A stretch of DNA of 64,000 nucleotides from Synechococcus sp. WH 8020 (GCF_001040845.1 NZ_CP011941.1:1559676-1623675); one strand, 5' to 3'. Positions 13,814-21,904 are shown, numbered from the stretch's first letter. Notes: generated by a model not told the origin, from the sequence alone. Translations and numbers: made by a program.

Positions 13814-14388
13814 CCGCAACAATCGCCCTGCTCGGCACCAGCGCCGATCCACCAACGCTTGGGCATCAGGCTCTCCTTGAAGGCCTTTTGAATCACTTTC
13901 AACGCGTCGCCACCTGGGCTAGTGACAACCCCATGAAACGCCACGATGCCTGCCTCGAGCTTCGCAGTGAGCTGCTCCAGACCTTGGTGAAAGCGATCGA
14001 CAACCCAAGGGTGGACATCAACCAAACCCTCAGTAGCCCGTACACCATCACCACACTTGAACGGGCTTCGCGTTTATGGCCCCATCACGACCTGTGCTTT
14101 GTTGTGGGCAGTGATCTCGCCGCTCAAATCCCCCATTGGAAGCACAGCGACCTTTGGCTCAAGCGCTGCCGACTGGGGGTGGTGCCGCGAAAGGGTTGGC
14201 CACTGCAGCACGATCACCTGGAACGACTCCGCCATCTCGGTGCACGGATCACCGTGCTGCCCCTACAGATTCCGGAGACAGCCAGCTCAAGCATTCGCGA
14301 AACGAGCACGGCAGATCAAATCCCAAAACCACTCTGGCCCCTCGTCTTGCAGCACAATCTTTACGGACTCCAAGACGCTCCTTCCTGA
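13810..14388 (+). CDS. nadD: Nicotinate-nucleotide adenylyltransferase
   Basis: Converts nicotinate mononucleotide plus ATP to deamido-NAD in NAD synthesis. The 192-residue product has the nucleotidyltransferase motif ALLGTSADPPTLGHQALLEG (a variant of GxFDPxHxGH), the substrate strand FVVGSDLAAQIPHWKH, and the C-terminal ISSTxxR-like motif SSSIRETST. Length fits. It overlaps the GTPase gene by four bases and is followed six bases later by nadE, which catalyses the next step. The two form an NAD module. Confidence 0.93.
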   Translation: MTATIALLGTSADPPTLGHQALLEGLLNHFQRVATWASDNPMKRHDACLELRSELLQTLVKAIDNPRVDINQTLSSPYTITTLERASRLWPHHDLCFVVGSDLAAQIPHWKHSDLWLKRCRLGVVPRKGWPLQHDHLERLRHLGARITVLPLQIPETASSSIRETSTADQIPKPLWPLVLQHNLYGLQDAPS

Positions 14389-14394
14389 ATCGCC

Positions 14395-16116
14395 ATGCGC
14401 ATCGCCCTGGCCCAGACCAATCCTCTGGTGGGCGATCTGTCCGGGAACGCCAAGCGGCTTCTCGAGGCTTGTCTCAAAATCAGCCATCAGACGCAGGGCA
14501 CCCCCCCCGCCCTAGTGGTGAGCCCGGAGCTTTCACTCTGGGGCTACCCACCTCGAGACCTGCTGTTAAGTCCTGAACATCTCCAGCAGCAAAGCGAAGC
14601 CCTTACTCAGCTGCAGCAGGGGCTTCGCCATGCCCTGCCGCAAACTGCCCTGCTGGTGGGAATGGTGGAGCCTGCACCGGACCAGCAACACCCAAGACTC
14701 TTCAATGCGGCAGCCCTGGTGGAGGCCAACCATTGGCGCGTCGTAGCCCGCAAACAGCTCCTTCCCACCTACGACGTCTTTGATGAATCGCGTTATTTCA
14801 GACCTGCCGATCAACCCAGTGTTCTGAGCTTTGAAGCTGATGGACAGGATTGGCGATTGGGTCTCACCATCTGCGAGGACCTATGGGTTGAGGACGCACT
14901 CCAAGCGCAACGCCTGATGGGACCGGATCCGGTCGAAAACCTAATCCCGGAGGACGTAGATCTCTTGTTGAACCTGTCCGCATCCCCCTACGGAAGGAGC
15001 AAAGCATCAATCCGGCATCAGCTTGCCGCCCGCGCCGCCCAACGTCTTGATTGCCCAGTGATTTATGTGAATCAGGTCGGCGGCAACGACGAGTTGGTGT
15101 TCGATGGCGGCAGTTTCGTGGTGGCTGCCACCGGTGAAGTGGAGTTGCAACTTCCCTCCTGCCGTGAAGCCATCGCATGCTGGGACAGCACTCATAGGAG
15201 TGCCGGATTACCAGCCAACACAACGGACTCATCTGAAAGCGCTGATCACGAACAACTATTTCAGGCCCTTGTGCTCGGCGTGCGTGACTACGCCGACAAA
15301 TGCGGTTTCCAACGCGCTCTGCTGGGGTTGAGTGGCGGCATCGACTCAGCTCTCGTGGCTGTCATCGCCACAGCAGCGCTGGGAGCAGACCGCGTTCAGG
15401 CGTTGCTGATGCCCTCTCCCTGGAGCTCCATTGGGTCCATCGATGATGCAGAAGCGCTTTCAAAACGCCTAGGGATTTCCACCACAACTGTGCCAATTCA
15501 AGGCTTGATGCATGGCTTTGAGGCCACCCTCACCCCGGCCCTAGATCAGGCGCCGTCGGGGGTCACGGCGGAAAATCTGCAGTCACGCATTCGGGGGACC
15601 TTGCTCATGGCCGTCGCCAATCAACAAGGACAGCTCTTGCTCTCAACGGGCAATAAATCAGAACTGGCTGTGGGGTACTGCACCCTTTACGGCGACATGA
15701 ATGGAGGACTTGCCGTGATCGGTGATCTCTACAAGTCAACGGTATTTTCCCTCTGCCGCTGGTTAGACAGCCCCGATGCGATGGGATGTCGCAAAAAACT
15801 TGGTCTCTTAGAGCACGACGACTTGATCGGACTAGAGATCCTGAACAAACCGCCGAGTGCGGAGTTGCGTCCAGACCAACAGGACAGTGACTCCCTTCCC
15901 GACTATGCAACGCTCGATCCACTTCTGAAGGATCTGATCGAAAAGCACAGCTCTGGAGCTCAATTGATCGCAGCTGGTCATGACGCGGCTGACGTGAAAC
16001 GGATTGAGCAACTCTTTCGACGCGCGGAATTTAAACGCCGACAGGCTCCTCCTGTCTTGAAAGTGAGCCAACAGGCCTTTGGGACCGGTTGGAGGCTCCC
16101 GATCGCCTCCCGCTGA
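14395..16116 (+). CDS. nadE: Glutamine-dependent NAD+ synthetase
   Basis: Amidates deamido-NAD to NAD using glutamine. The 573-residue protein has an N-terminal nitrilase-type glutaminase domain with the Glu/Lys/Cys triad regions (SPELSLWGYPPRDLL, ARKQLLPTYDVFDE, LTICEDLWVE). A synthetase domain from about residue 285 carries the P-loop LGLSGGIDSALVAVIA, and STGNKSELAVGYCTLYGDM. Both halves are complete, so it can use glutamine directly. It sits immediately after nadD, and ald follows. Confidence 0.96.
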   Translation: MRIALAQTNPLVGDLSGNAKRLLEACLKISHQTQGTPPALVVSPELSLWGYPPRDLLLSPEHLQQQSEALTQLQQGLRHALPQTALLVGMVEPAPDQQHPRLFNAAALVEANHWRVVARKQLLPTYDVFDESRYFRPADQPSVLSFEADGQDWRLGLTICEDLWVEDALQAQRLMGPDPVENLIPEDVDLLLNLSASPYGRSKASIRHQLAARAAQRLDCPVIYVNQVGGNDELVFDGGSFVVAATGEVELQLPSCREAIACWDSTHRSAGLPANTTDSSESADHEQLFQALVLGVRDYADKCGFQRALLGLSGGIDSALVAVIATAALGADRVQALLMPSPWSSIGSIDDAEALSKRLGISTTTVPIQGLMHGFEATLTPALDQAPSGVTAENLQSRIRGTLLMAVANQQGQLLLSTGNKSELAVGYCTLYGDMNGGLAVIGDLYKSTVFSLCRWLDSPDAMGCRKKLGLLEHDDLIGLEILNKPPSAELRPDQQDSDSLPDYATLDPLLKDLIEKHSSGAQLIAAGHDAADVKRIEQLFRRAEFKRRQAPPVLKVSQQAFGTGWRLPIASR

Positions 16117-16186
16117 TTTCAACTCGCTTAGACCAGTGGCCAATCCGGGTGAGCAGGGTCAGATTGAAGAATCGTCTTCGGCAGCC

Positions 16187-17326
16187 ATGGCCCAATCTGT
16201 ACTGACGGCTCCGATGGCCACCATCGGAGTCCCCACAGAAATCAAGGCGGATGAGCAACGCGTCGCGCTCACACCGGATGCTGTCAAAGAGCTCGTGACC
16301 CATGGACTCGAGGTACGGATCCAGAGCGGTGCTGGCTCCGGCGCAGGAATTGATGACGACGCCTTCGCCGCAGCAGGCGCCCAGATCGTGGATCAAGAAC
16401 AAGCCTGGGGAGCTCACTTGGTCGTGAAGGTGAAGGAACCACAGCCTGAAGAATTCCGCTTTTTGCGAAATGACATGGTGCTATTCACCTACCTGCACTT
16501 GGCGGCTTACCCAGAAGTGGGAGAAGCCCTTCTCGCAGCTGGCACCACTGGAGTTGCTTATGAAACCGTGCAACTGGAAAACGGAACCCTGCCGCTGCTA
16601 GCACCCATGAGCGAAATCGCTGGCAGGCTTGCAGCACAGGTGGGGGCTCGGCTGCTCGAACGGCCGCAAGGAGGTCGAGGCGTATTGATCGGAGGTTGCA
16701 CAGGAGTGCAACCAGCCCGGGTGGTCGTTCTGGGTGCGGGCACCGTGGGCTGGAATGCAGCACGTCTGGTGGCAGCAATGGATGCCGAAGTGATGCTTCT
16801 GGATCGCTCTCCCGAACGTTTACGCAGCCTGGAGGCCTGTCGGAGCGGACGCCTGATGAGCATTGTGAGCAGCCGCGGGCTTCTCGAGAGACTGATACCC
16901 ACCGCTGATCTACTGATTGGCGCCGTTTTAACCCCTGGAGGCAGGGCACCAACGCTGGTGGATGAATCCATGGTGAAAGGGATGAAACCAGGCTCAGCGA
17001 TTGTTGATGTGGCCATCGATCAAGGCGGTTGCATCTCCACTAGCCGCGAAACGACTCATACCAACCCCACCGTGAACATCCACGGAGTGCAGCATTACGC
17101 CGTGGGCAACATGCCCGGCGCCGTCCCGTTCACCTCCACCGAAGCACTCGTGAGCGTGACGTTGCCCTACATCGTTGGCATTGCAGGACGTGGCCTAGAG
17201 GAAGCGGTCACAGAACGCCCTGAATTGCTTTCTGGGCTGAATACCGTGCAGGGATCCGTATGCCATCCAGGCGTGGCAAAGGCATTGGACGTACCACCTC
17301 GTCATCCCATGGCCTGCTTGCGCTGA
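16187..17326 (+). CDS. ald: Alanine dehydrogenase
   Basis: NAD-dependent reversible oxidative deamination of alanine to pyruvate and ammonium. The core begins IGVPTEIKADEQRVALTPDAV. It contains the active-site region LFTYLHLAAYPEV, the Rossmann strand VVVLGAGTVGWNAARLV and the C-terminal NMPGAVPFTSTEAL, all diagnostic. The start at 16187 gives 379 residues; the ATG at 16214 gives 370 and aligns exactly with classical alanine dehydrogenases, so either may be used. Placement after nadD-nadE links it to an NAD cluster, though the gap of about 70 bases leaves an own promoter possible. Confidence 0.94.
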   Translation: MAQSVLTAPMATIGVPTEIKADEQRVALTPDAVKELVTHGLEVRIQSGAGSGAGIDDDAFAAAGAQIVDQEQAWGAHLVVKVKEPQPEEFRFLRNDMVLFTYLHLAAYPEVGEALLAAGTTGVAYETVQLENGTLPLLAPMSEIAGRLAAQVGARLLERPQGGRGVLIGGCTGVQPARVVVLGAGTVGWNAARLVAAMDAEVMLLDRSPERLRSLEACRSGRLMSIVSSRGLLERLIPTADLLIGAVLTPGGRAPTLVDESMVKGMKPGSAIVDVAIDQGGCISTSRETTHTNPTVNIHGVQHYAVGNMPGAVPFTSTEALVSVTLPYIVGIAGRGLEEAVTERPELLSGLNTVQGSVCHPGVAKALDVPPRHPMACLR

Positions 17327-17351
17327 TCAAGATCACACTTTGCAGGAGGAG

Positions 17352-17429
17352 ATGATAAAAAAGATTCAATTCATGCAAAGACAAAGGTTGCAAAGCAATA
17401 ACAATCAACACCTCACCAAAAGCGCCTAG
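17352..17429 (+). CDS. Possible 25-residue peptide with strong ribosome binding site, upstream of the SagB-like gene
   Basis: An open frame encodes a basic, Gln/Asn-rich 25-residue peptide starting MIKKIQFMQRQRLQ and ending HLTKSA. The sequence AGGAGGAG abuts the ATG, an almost perfect Shine-Dalgarno but closer to the start than ideal; an in-frame ATG seven codons on is spaced too far. It has no Cys and few Ser or Thr, so it is a poor match to an azole-forming precursor. It lies 54 bases ahead of the SagB-like gene and could be a leader peptide or chance. Confidence 0.25.
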   Translation: MIKKIQFMQRQRLQSNNNQHLTKSA

Positions 17430-17483
17430 TTTACAAAGGCAACTTTCAGCTAACAACTCAAATCAAGCTCCTAGGTCACAGGA

Positions 17484-18974
17484 ATGTCGAGATACTTATT
17501 CCGCGAAGGTGTAAACATCAACAATGATGGCAACAACATCATCATCTCTACCCCCTACGCAACACGATCAAGTCCAAAGCAGCAAACGTTGTGCGTCAAA
17601 GACGCGAAAGAGCCACTAAAAAAACTTCTACAAAATCTTTTTCTAGATGGAATTGAAAGCAATCAAACCTTAAAAACTCCAGAAAAGTTAGCCTCCACCA
17701 CTACATCATTAGACCTTGAGCTACAACTTCAGGCTCTCTATAAGGCAGGCTTGCTGATCCACGAAATCGAAGGGAGTCATGGCATTGCCATGCGCCTGCT
17801 ACCGATCAACCCCGGGCTAAAGCAACAACCCTGTCCAGACATCAATAACGAATTCAAATTATCAAGATTTACGAGCATTGAACCCTGCCTAGAGGGCCTC
17901 GATATCACATCACCTTTAGCACCAACAACATTACGCTTACAAGATCATCGGCTGTACCCACTCATCCAGAGGCTTGTATCTCCCTGCAAATTAGCAAGCA
18001 TTAGTCCTCTCCTACCTGAAGATCTACGGACTCAATATCGAGATATCATCTCCCTCTTTCTATCATCCGGCATGGTCGGAATTTGCAACAGCGAACACAA
18101 CGCAGAGATCGATCAAGAGGCGATCAGGGCAGGCTGGAACAAGCAGGACCTGAGCTTTCACAACCATACGCGTCGCCATATTATTGATCGCTGCCAAGAA
18201 GAGTTATTGCACAGAAACATCAACAGGCCGCCACCACCAGCCAGGAATCAAAGAATCATCCTCAGCACAGTGCCTTTACCACAACCAAAAATCAAGAAAC
18301 AGGACGCGGATTTCTACCAAATTATTCGGAAGCGGCAAACCATTCGCTCCTACAATTCAAATCCTATTACGCTGGAAGCATTAGGAAATCTGCTCTGGTA
18401 TTCCGTACATACCCGAGAAGAAATCATCTGCGATCCAGCACTACCACGATCGTACGAAGGTTTACTGAAGCCTGTCGCGAGTGCTGGAGGCCTCCATTCA
18501 ATCGAGCTTTATCTATGCATTAAACAGTGCATCGGAATTGGCTCAGGTTTATATCATTACGACTCTTTTGATCACTGTCTTGGGAAGATGAGTGAACTTA
18601 ACAATCCATGCCAAAATATGCTTGAGATGGCTGTCAATACAACATGCAGAGGACCTCAGTCGGCTTCGATATCGCCAGGCCAAGGCCAGCAACCTGATGT
18701 TTTAATCGTGATGGCTACGCGCTACGAAAGAAATGCCATCCTTCATTCTGAAACCGGGCTGACCTATGCACTAATCCTGAAAGATGCGGGTTCTATTTAC
18801 CAACAGCTTTATCTTGTTGCCACAGCTCTGGGACTCGCTCCATGCGGGTTAAGCTTTGGGAGCAGTGAATTATTCGAACAGGCTTCCGGAATACCTAGCA
18901 AGATCGAATGCTCAGTAGGCGAGTTCATGATTGGAAATCCCAGTCAAGGTCATTCATCATTGATGACGAAATAA
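17484..18974 (+). CDS. SagB/ThcOx-type FMN-dependent oxidoreductase with N-terminal domain of unknown role
   Basis: Nitroreductase-fold flavoenzyme related to the azoline oxidases of thiazole/oxazole-modified peptides and cyanobactins. Of 496 residues, about 275-490 form the oxidoreductase domain. It begins DFYQIIRKRQTIRSYNSNPI (FMN-phosphate basic cluster), continues with LLKPVASAGGLHSIELYLCI near residue 329, and ends with LGLAPCGLSFGSSELFEQ near 450. Residues 1-250 resemble no domain I can name; in SagB-like enzymes this part is usually a helical or winged-helix peptide-binding region. No YcaO cyclodehydratase, protease or recognisable precursor peptide lies within the window. The gene is AT-richer than ald upstream and begins an island of unknown genes, which suggests acquisition. 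Its substrate could be a peptide or a small molecule. Confidence 0.75.
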   Translation: MSRYLFREGVNINNDGNNIIISTPYATRSSPKQQTLCVKDAKEPLKKLLQNLFLDGIESNQTLKTPEKLASTTTSLDLELQLQALYKAGLLIHEIEGSHGIAMRLLPINPGLKQQPCPDINNEFKLSRFTSIEPCLEGLDITSPLAPTTLRLQDHRLYPLIQRLVSPCKLASISPLLPEDLRTQYRDIISLFLSSGMVGICNSEHNAEIDQEAIRAGWNKQDLSFHNHTRRHIIDRCQEELLHRNINRPPPPARNQRIILSTVPLPQPKIKKQDADFYQIIRKRQTIRSYNSNPITLEALGNLLWYSVHTREEIICDPALPRSYEGLLKPVASAGGLHSIELYLCIKQCIGIGSGLYHYDSFDHCLGKMSELNNPCQNMLEMAVNTTCRGPQSASISPGQGQQPDVLIVMATRYERNAILHSETGLTYALILKDAGSIYQQLYLVATALGLAPCGLSFGSSELFEQASGIPSKIECSVGEFMIGNPSQGHSSLMTK

Positions 18975-19551
18975 AAAGCAAAGCACAAGAGCCAATAGAA
19001 AGGATGGAGAACTTCAGCTCTTTTATTTCGCATCATTCATTGCCGTACTTGGTATCGGAGGAAACATAGCCATGCGCCACCTTTGGGCCTCGCTAATGAG
19101 TACGGCCAATCTTTTTTAATCAAAAAAACGTGGGTTTGCATTCTTGATGCAAAGCAAAGAGCAATGATTGAGCACTTACAAAGCGACAACATTTGCACTT
19201 CCCAAAGGATCAATTTTTAATGGAGGCATCAAGCCAATGCTCACCTCTTCAAGTACAAGCATATTTAGGCAATCAATGATTTTATGCTGATGGTGGTTAA
19301 AGGCTATACCCTCCAAAGGTCAACACAAGAAAGAGTACAGACAAACCTCCTACAAATGAGAGGCAGGGATTTAATCTGAAATTATTCCTGGCAAATCTAA
19401 GTCCAGGAGAGCATAACTTGCTATTGACAAAACCAACCTATTAAAGACAATAAAAAGAACCCTATAGCTATCAGATGACTCCCAAAAACGTATAAGAAGA
19501 TAGATTTAGCGAAGAAGGGACACTAAAATTCAAGTATCGGCCTATGGATGA
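18975..19551. other. AT-rich gap downstream of the SagB-like gene, only vestigial frames
   Basis: About 580 bases with no credible gene of 30 residues or more. A frame open from 18967 to 19117 encodes a membrane-helix-like stretch (ELQLFYFASFIAVLGIGGN) but lacks a start codon. Short ATG frames at 19004 (21 residues) and 19220 (19 residues) look like chance or decay. One sampled line (19321-19380) is 24/60 G+C, against 38/60 for a line inside nadE (15301-15360). I read this as degraded island DNA; a small RNA or very short peptide could be hidden here. Confidence 0.45.
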
Positions 19552-19779
19552 ATGGAAACGTTTGCAAATGCATTTAAGCTGAAAACAGCAGGCTTCATGG
19601 CATCACATTTTCGCTCTAGAGCAATCCTGAACGCACTTTTCATATCGTTCTTTGCTCTTGCAATCATTCCATTAATCGAAAATGGAAGTGATCCAGAGAG
19701 TGCTTTACTAGCACTGATTCCAGCAGCATTAGCAACAATGATTCTTTGGTTTACATTCATCAACAAATACATCGATTAA
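19552..19779 (+). CDS. Small two-helix membrane protein, unknown function
   Basis: The 75-residue product has a basic N-terminus, then two predicted membrane helices: about residues 24-43 (AILNALFISFFALAIIPLI) and 51-70 (LALIPAALATMILWFTFI). It ends KYID. I do not recognise a family. The next gene starts three bases after the stop, also encodes a two-helix protein, and is probably co-translated. An overlapping antisense frame of similar length exists but is not membrane-like and lacks a partner, so the plus-strand reading is preferred. Confidence 0.6.
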   Translation: METFANAFKLKTAGFMASHFRSRAILNALFISFFALAIIPLIENGSDPESALLALIPAALATMILWFTFINKYID

Positions 19780-19782
19780 CTC

Positions 19783-20004
19783 ATGCAAGAATCAACAAAC
19801 TCCCCTTACGGACTGGAAAACTTTAGAGCATTCGGGTTCGCATTTTTTGTGTGTGGTGCCTACTATCACTGCATTGATTTTCTGGGAACTGAAAAGACCA
19901 CCCTATGGGGCATGGGCCTTATTTTTTTAGGATTAATGTTAGTTAGTATTGGGCTTTGGCTTCGATTTGCCATTAAAAAAAGATTTTGGAGATTTTTCAC
20001 CTAA
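19783..20004 (+). CDS. Small two-helix membrane protein, unknown function
   Basis: The 73-residue product has a short polar N-terminus (MQESTNSPYGLENFRAFG) and two membrane helices, at about residues 19-36 and 42-61 (MGLIFLGLMLVSIGLWLRF). A strongly basic tail, KKRFWRFFT, follows. The positive tail suggests it faces the cytoplasm. It lies three bases after the previous small membrane gene, and the pair looks like one transcription unit. No known family is recognised. Confidence 0.6.
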   Translation: MQESTNSPYGLENFRAFGFAFFVCGAYYHCIDFLGTEKTTLWGMGLIFLGLMLVSIGLWLRFAIKKRFWRFFT

Positions 20005-20173
20005 GGATGCGAGTACATTAATCACATAAAGACAAGAATATTGCCATACAGCACCAACAAAAAATCAAATCAAATAGAAACTTAGATTTCAACTCTTCTT
20101 TGCCGAAGCAGACAAAGCCATAAATCATTTAATAGCCTGGTCAATAGAATTTTGGTATATCTGAGTTGATCTA

Positions 20174-20566
20174 TTAGGAGGGATTATCTTTGGAGCTTGC
20201 AGAACTCTGCTGGGCTGGAGTAGAAACTTTTAACGGAATGGGCTCGACCTCAGCAGGTTTCGAAGCAGTTGTTGGAGCGGCATTTTTCTCCAGCGAAATA
20301 GATGTCTTTGGCTTCGCTGATGTTGTCTTGGTCGAGGCAGACTGAACATTGGCTCCATCTTTTTGCTTCGAAGCAGCAGCCTTGGAAGCAGCCGTCTTAG
20401 ACACAACAACCTTGGAAGCAGTCGACTTGGAAGCGGGCGACGCTTTAACGGGCTTCCTTACATAATTCTTAGAGCCATATGTTTTTTCAATCACGAGAAA
20501 AATCCCTGCCAGCACTGGGATGGAAGTCAAACCACCAACAATGACTTCAAATTCTGATAACGCCAT
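20174..20566 (-). CDS. Membrane-anchored Ala/Lys/Ser-rich repeat protein, unknown function
   Basis: The 130-residue product has one N-terminal hydrophobic helix (VIVGGLTSIPVLAGIFLVI, residues ~8-27). A long low-complexity tail built of SK-x-A-A-type units follows, with SKTAASKAAASKQK as an example, resembling histone-H1 or linker-type tails. A shorter Pro/Glu part follows, and the protein ends SSKDNPS. The repeat is also visible in DNA as several near-copies of CTTGGAAGCAG on the plus strand (20380-20440). The tail is likely disordered and positively charged in its first half. It stands alone between convergent small membrane genes and the divergent antenna gene. Function is unknown. Confidence 0.65.
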   Translation of the reverse strand: MALSEFEVIVGGLTSIPVLAGIFLVIEKTYGSKNYVRKPVKASPASKSTASKVVVSKTAASKAAASKQKDGANVQSASTKTTSAKPKTSISLEKNAAPTTASKPAEVEPIPLKVSTPAQQSSASSKDNPS

Positions 20567-20845
20567 TTTAAAACATTAATTCCAAACAATACGCGAAAGC
20601 AAATCTTAGTTCAGCATTATTTGACACCTAGACAAGTAGCTTTTGAAGGAGAGATGAGTACATTTTGCGGCACCAGCTAGCATCATGCAGCAGAATGCAG
20701 AAAAAATATCAAACAACAAAGGGAAACAATTGAACCAGGCTAGATATCATATTTACAGCCAAATTGTTCAATCAAAATATGTTAAAGGTTGGGATATTTG
20801 CGTCACTTGGCTATCTACTCTGAGACTGCCCAAGTAAATCAACTA

Positions 20846-21880
20846 ATGCAATCTTATGGGAAGCCATCAGTCAGTTATGACTGGTGGGCAGGCAATTCAG
20901 GGGTCGCCAGTCGCTCTGGTTCCTTCATTGCTGCTCATGCAGCACATGCAGGCCTCATCATGTTTTGGGCTGGAGCATTCACACTCTTTGAGTTGGCTCG
21001 TTATGACGCGCTGCTGCCCATGGGGGAACAAGGATTAATCCTTCTCCCTCATTTGGCTTCATTAGGCTTAGGCCTTGGTACAGATGCAACGATCAGCAAT
21101 ACAGAGCCTTACATTGCTATAGCTGCATTTCACTTGGTCTCTTCTGCAGTATTAGGAGCTGCTGGTATTTGGCACACCCTCAGAGCTCCCAAGGATTTAT
21201 CCAAGGCAGAAGGACGTGCAGAGAAATTCCATTTCGAATGGGATGATCCCAAAAAGCTTACTTTTATTCTTGGCCACCATCTCATCTTTCTAGGCCTAGG
21301 TGTAATTGCTTTTGTTGAATGGGCCCAGCACCACGGAATCTATGACACTGCCCTTGGCGCTGTTCGCAAGGTTGAACCCAACATTGACCTGGGAATGGTA
21401 TGGAGCTATCAAACAAATTTCCTTTCCATTAGCAGCTTAGAAGACGTCATGGGTGGCCATGCTGTATTGGCCTTTATATTGACCATTGGTGGGGTTTGGC
21501 ACATTATTACAAGCCCATTTGGACCCTTCAAGAAAATCCTGATCTACTCCGGAGAAGCAATCCTTTCCTATTCACTTGCAGGAATCGCGCTAATGGGGTT
21601 TGTGACAAGCATATGGTGTGCACAAAACACAACGATTTACCCAGTTGAATTATACGGCGAAGCTCTAAAACTCAATTTTGCATTCTCACCCTATTTCAGT
21701 GACACAGTGCCTGTATTGAACGATGGACATACGGCAAGAGCCTGGCTTGCAAACACACACTTTTACTTAGCCTTTTTCTTCCTACAGGGCCACTTCTGGC
21801 ATGCTTTGAGGAGTATGGGTTTTGATTTCAAGAGTGTCTCAAAAGCCTTTGATTCAATGGACACAATGAAGGTGAATTAA
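20846..21880 (+). CDS. Chlorophyll a-binding antenna protein of the Pcb/IsiA (CP43-like) family
   Basis: Six-helix thylakoid protein that binds chlorophyll around photosystem I or II. The 344-residue product begins MQSYGKPSVSYDWWAGNSG, as IsiA and Pcb proteins do. It has the family's helix pairs with chlorophyll-ligand histidines (FIAAHAAHAGLIMFWAGAFT, IAAFHLVSSAVLGAAGIWHT, FILGHHLIFLGLGVIAF, GGHAVLAFILTIGGVWHI, and FLQGHFWHALRSMGF near the end). It lacks the large lumenal loop of true CP43. A TTG at 20789 would add 19 residues not found in the family, so the ATG at 20846 is used. isiB flavodoxin, often next to isiA, is absent. It has its own strong terminator. Whether it is iron-stress induced cannot be read from the sequence: I saw no good Fur box. 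Confidence 0.9.
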   Translation: MQSYGKPSVSYDWWAGNSGVASRSGSFIAAHAAHAGLIMFWAGAFTLFELARYDALLPMGEQGLILLPHLASLGLGLGTDATISNTEPYIAIAAFHLVSSAVLGAAGIWHTLRAPKDLSKAEGRAEKFHFEWDDPKKLTFILGHHLIFLGLGVIAFVEWAQHHGIYDTALGAVRKVEPNIDLGMVWSYQTNFLSISSLEDVMGGHAVLAFILTIGGVWHIITSPFGPFKKILIYSGEAILSYSLAGIALMGFVTSIWCAQNTTIYPVELYGEALKLNFAFSPYFSDTVPVLNDGHTARAWLANTHFYLAFFFLQGHFWHALRSMGFDFKSVSKAFDSMDTMKVN

Positions 21881-21904
21881 CGAGCAGCATCGATATCTAT
21901 TGGA

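Noticed and set aside
19542-19772. 76-residue minus-strand frame opposite the first small membrane gene
   Set aside because: Not membrane-like, isolated, and the plus frame has two clean helices and a close downstream partner.
17484-20570. Complete azole-type ribosomal peptide cluster (YcaO, protease, precursor)
   Set aside because: Only the SagB-like oxidase is present. Short frames upstream and downstream lack the Cys/Ser/Thr-rich core expected of a precursor.
20567-20845. Fur box ahead of the Pcb/IsiA-like gene
   Set aside because: No stretch resembles the GATAATGATAATCATTATC consensus closely enough to call.
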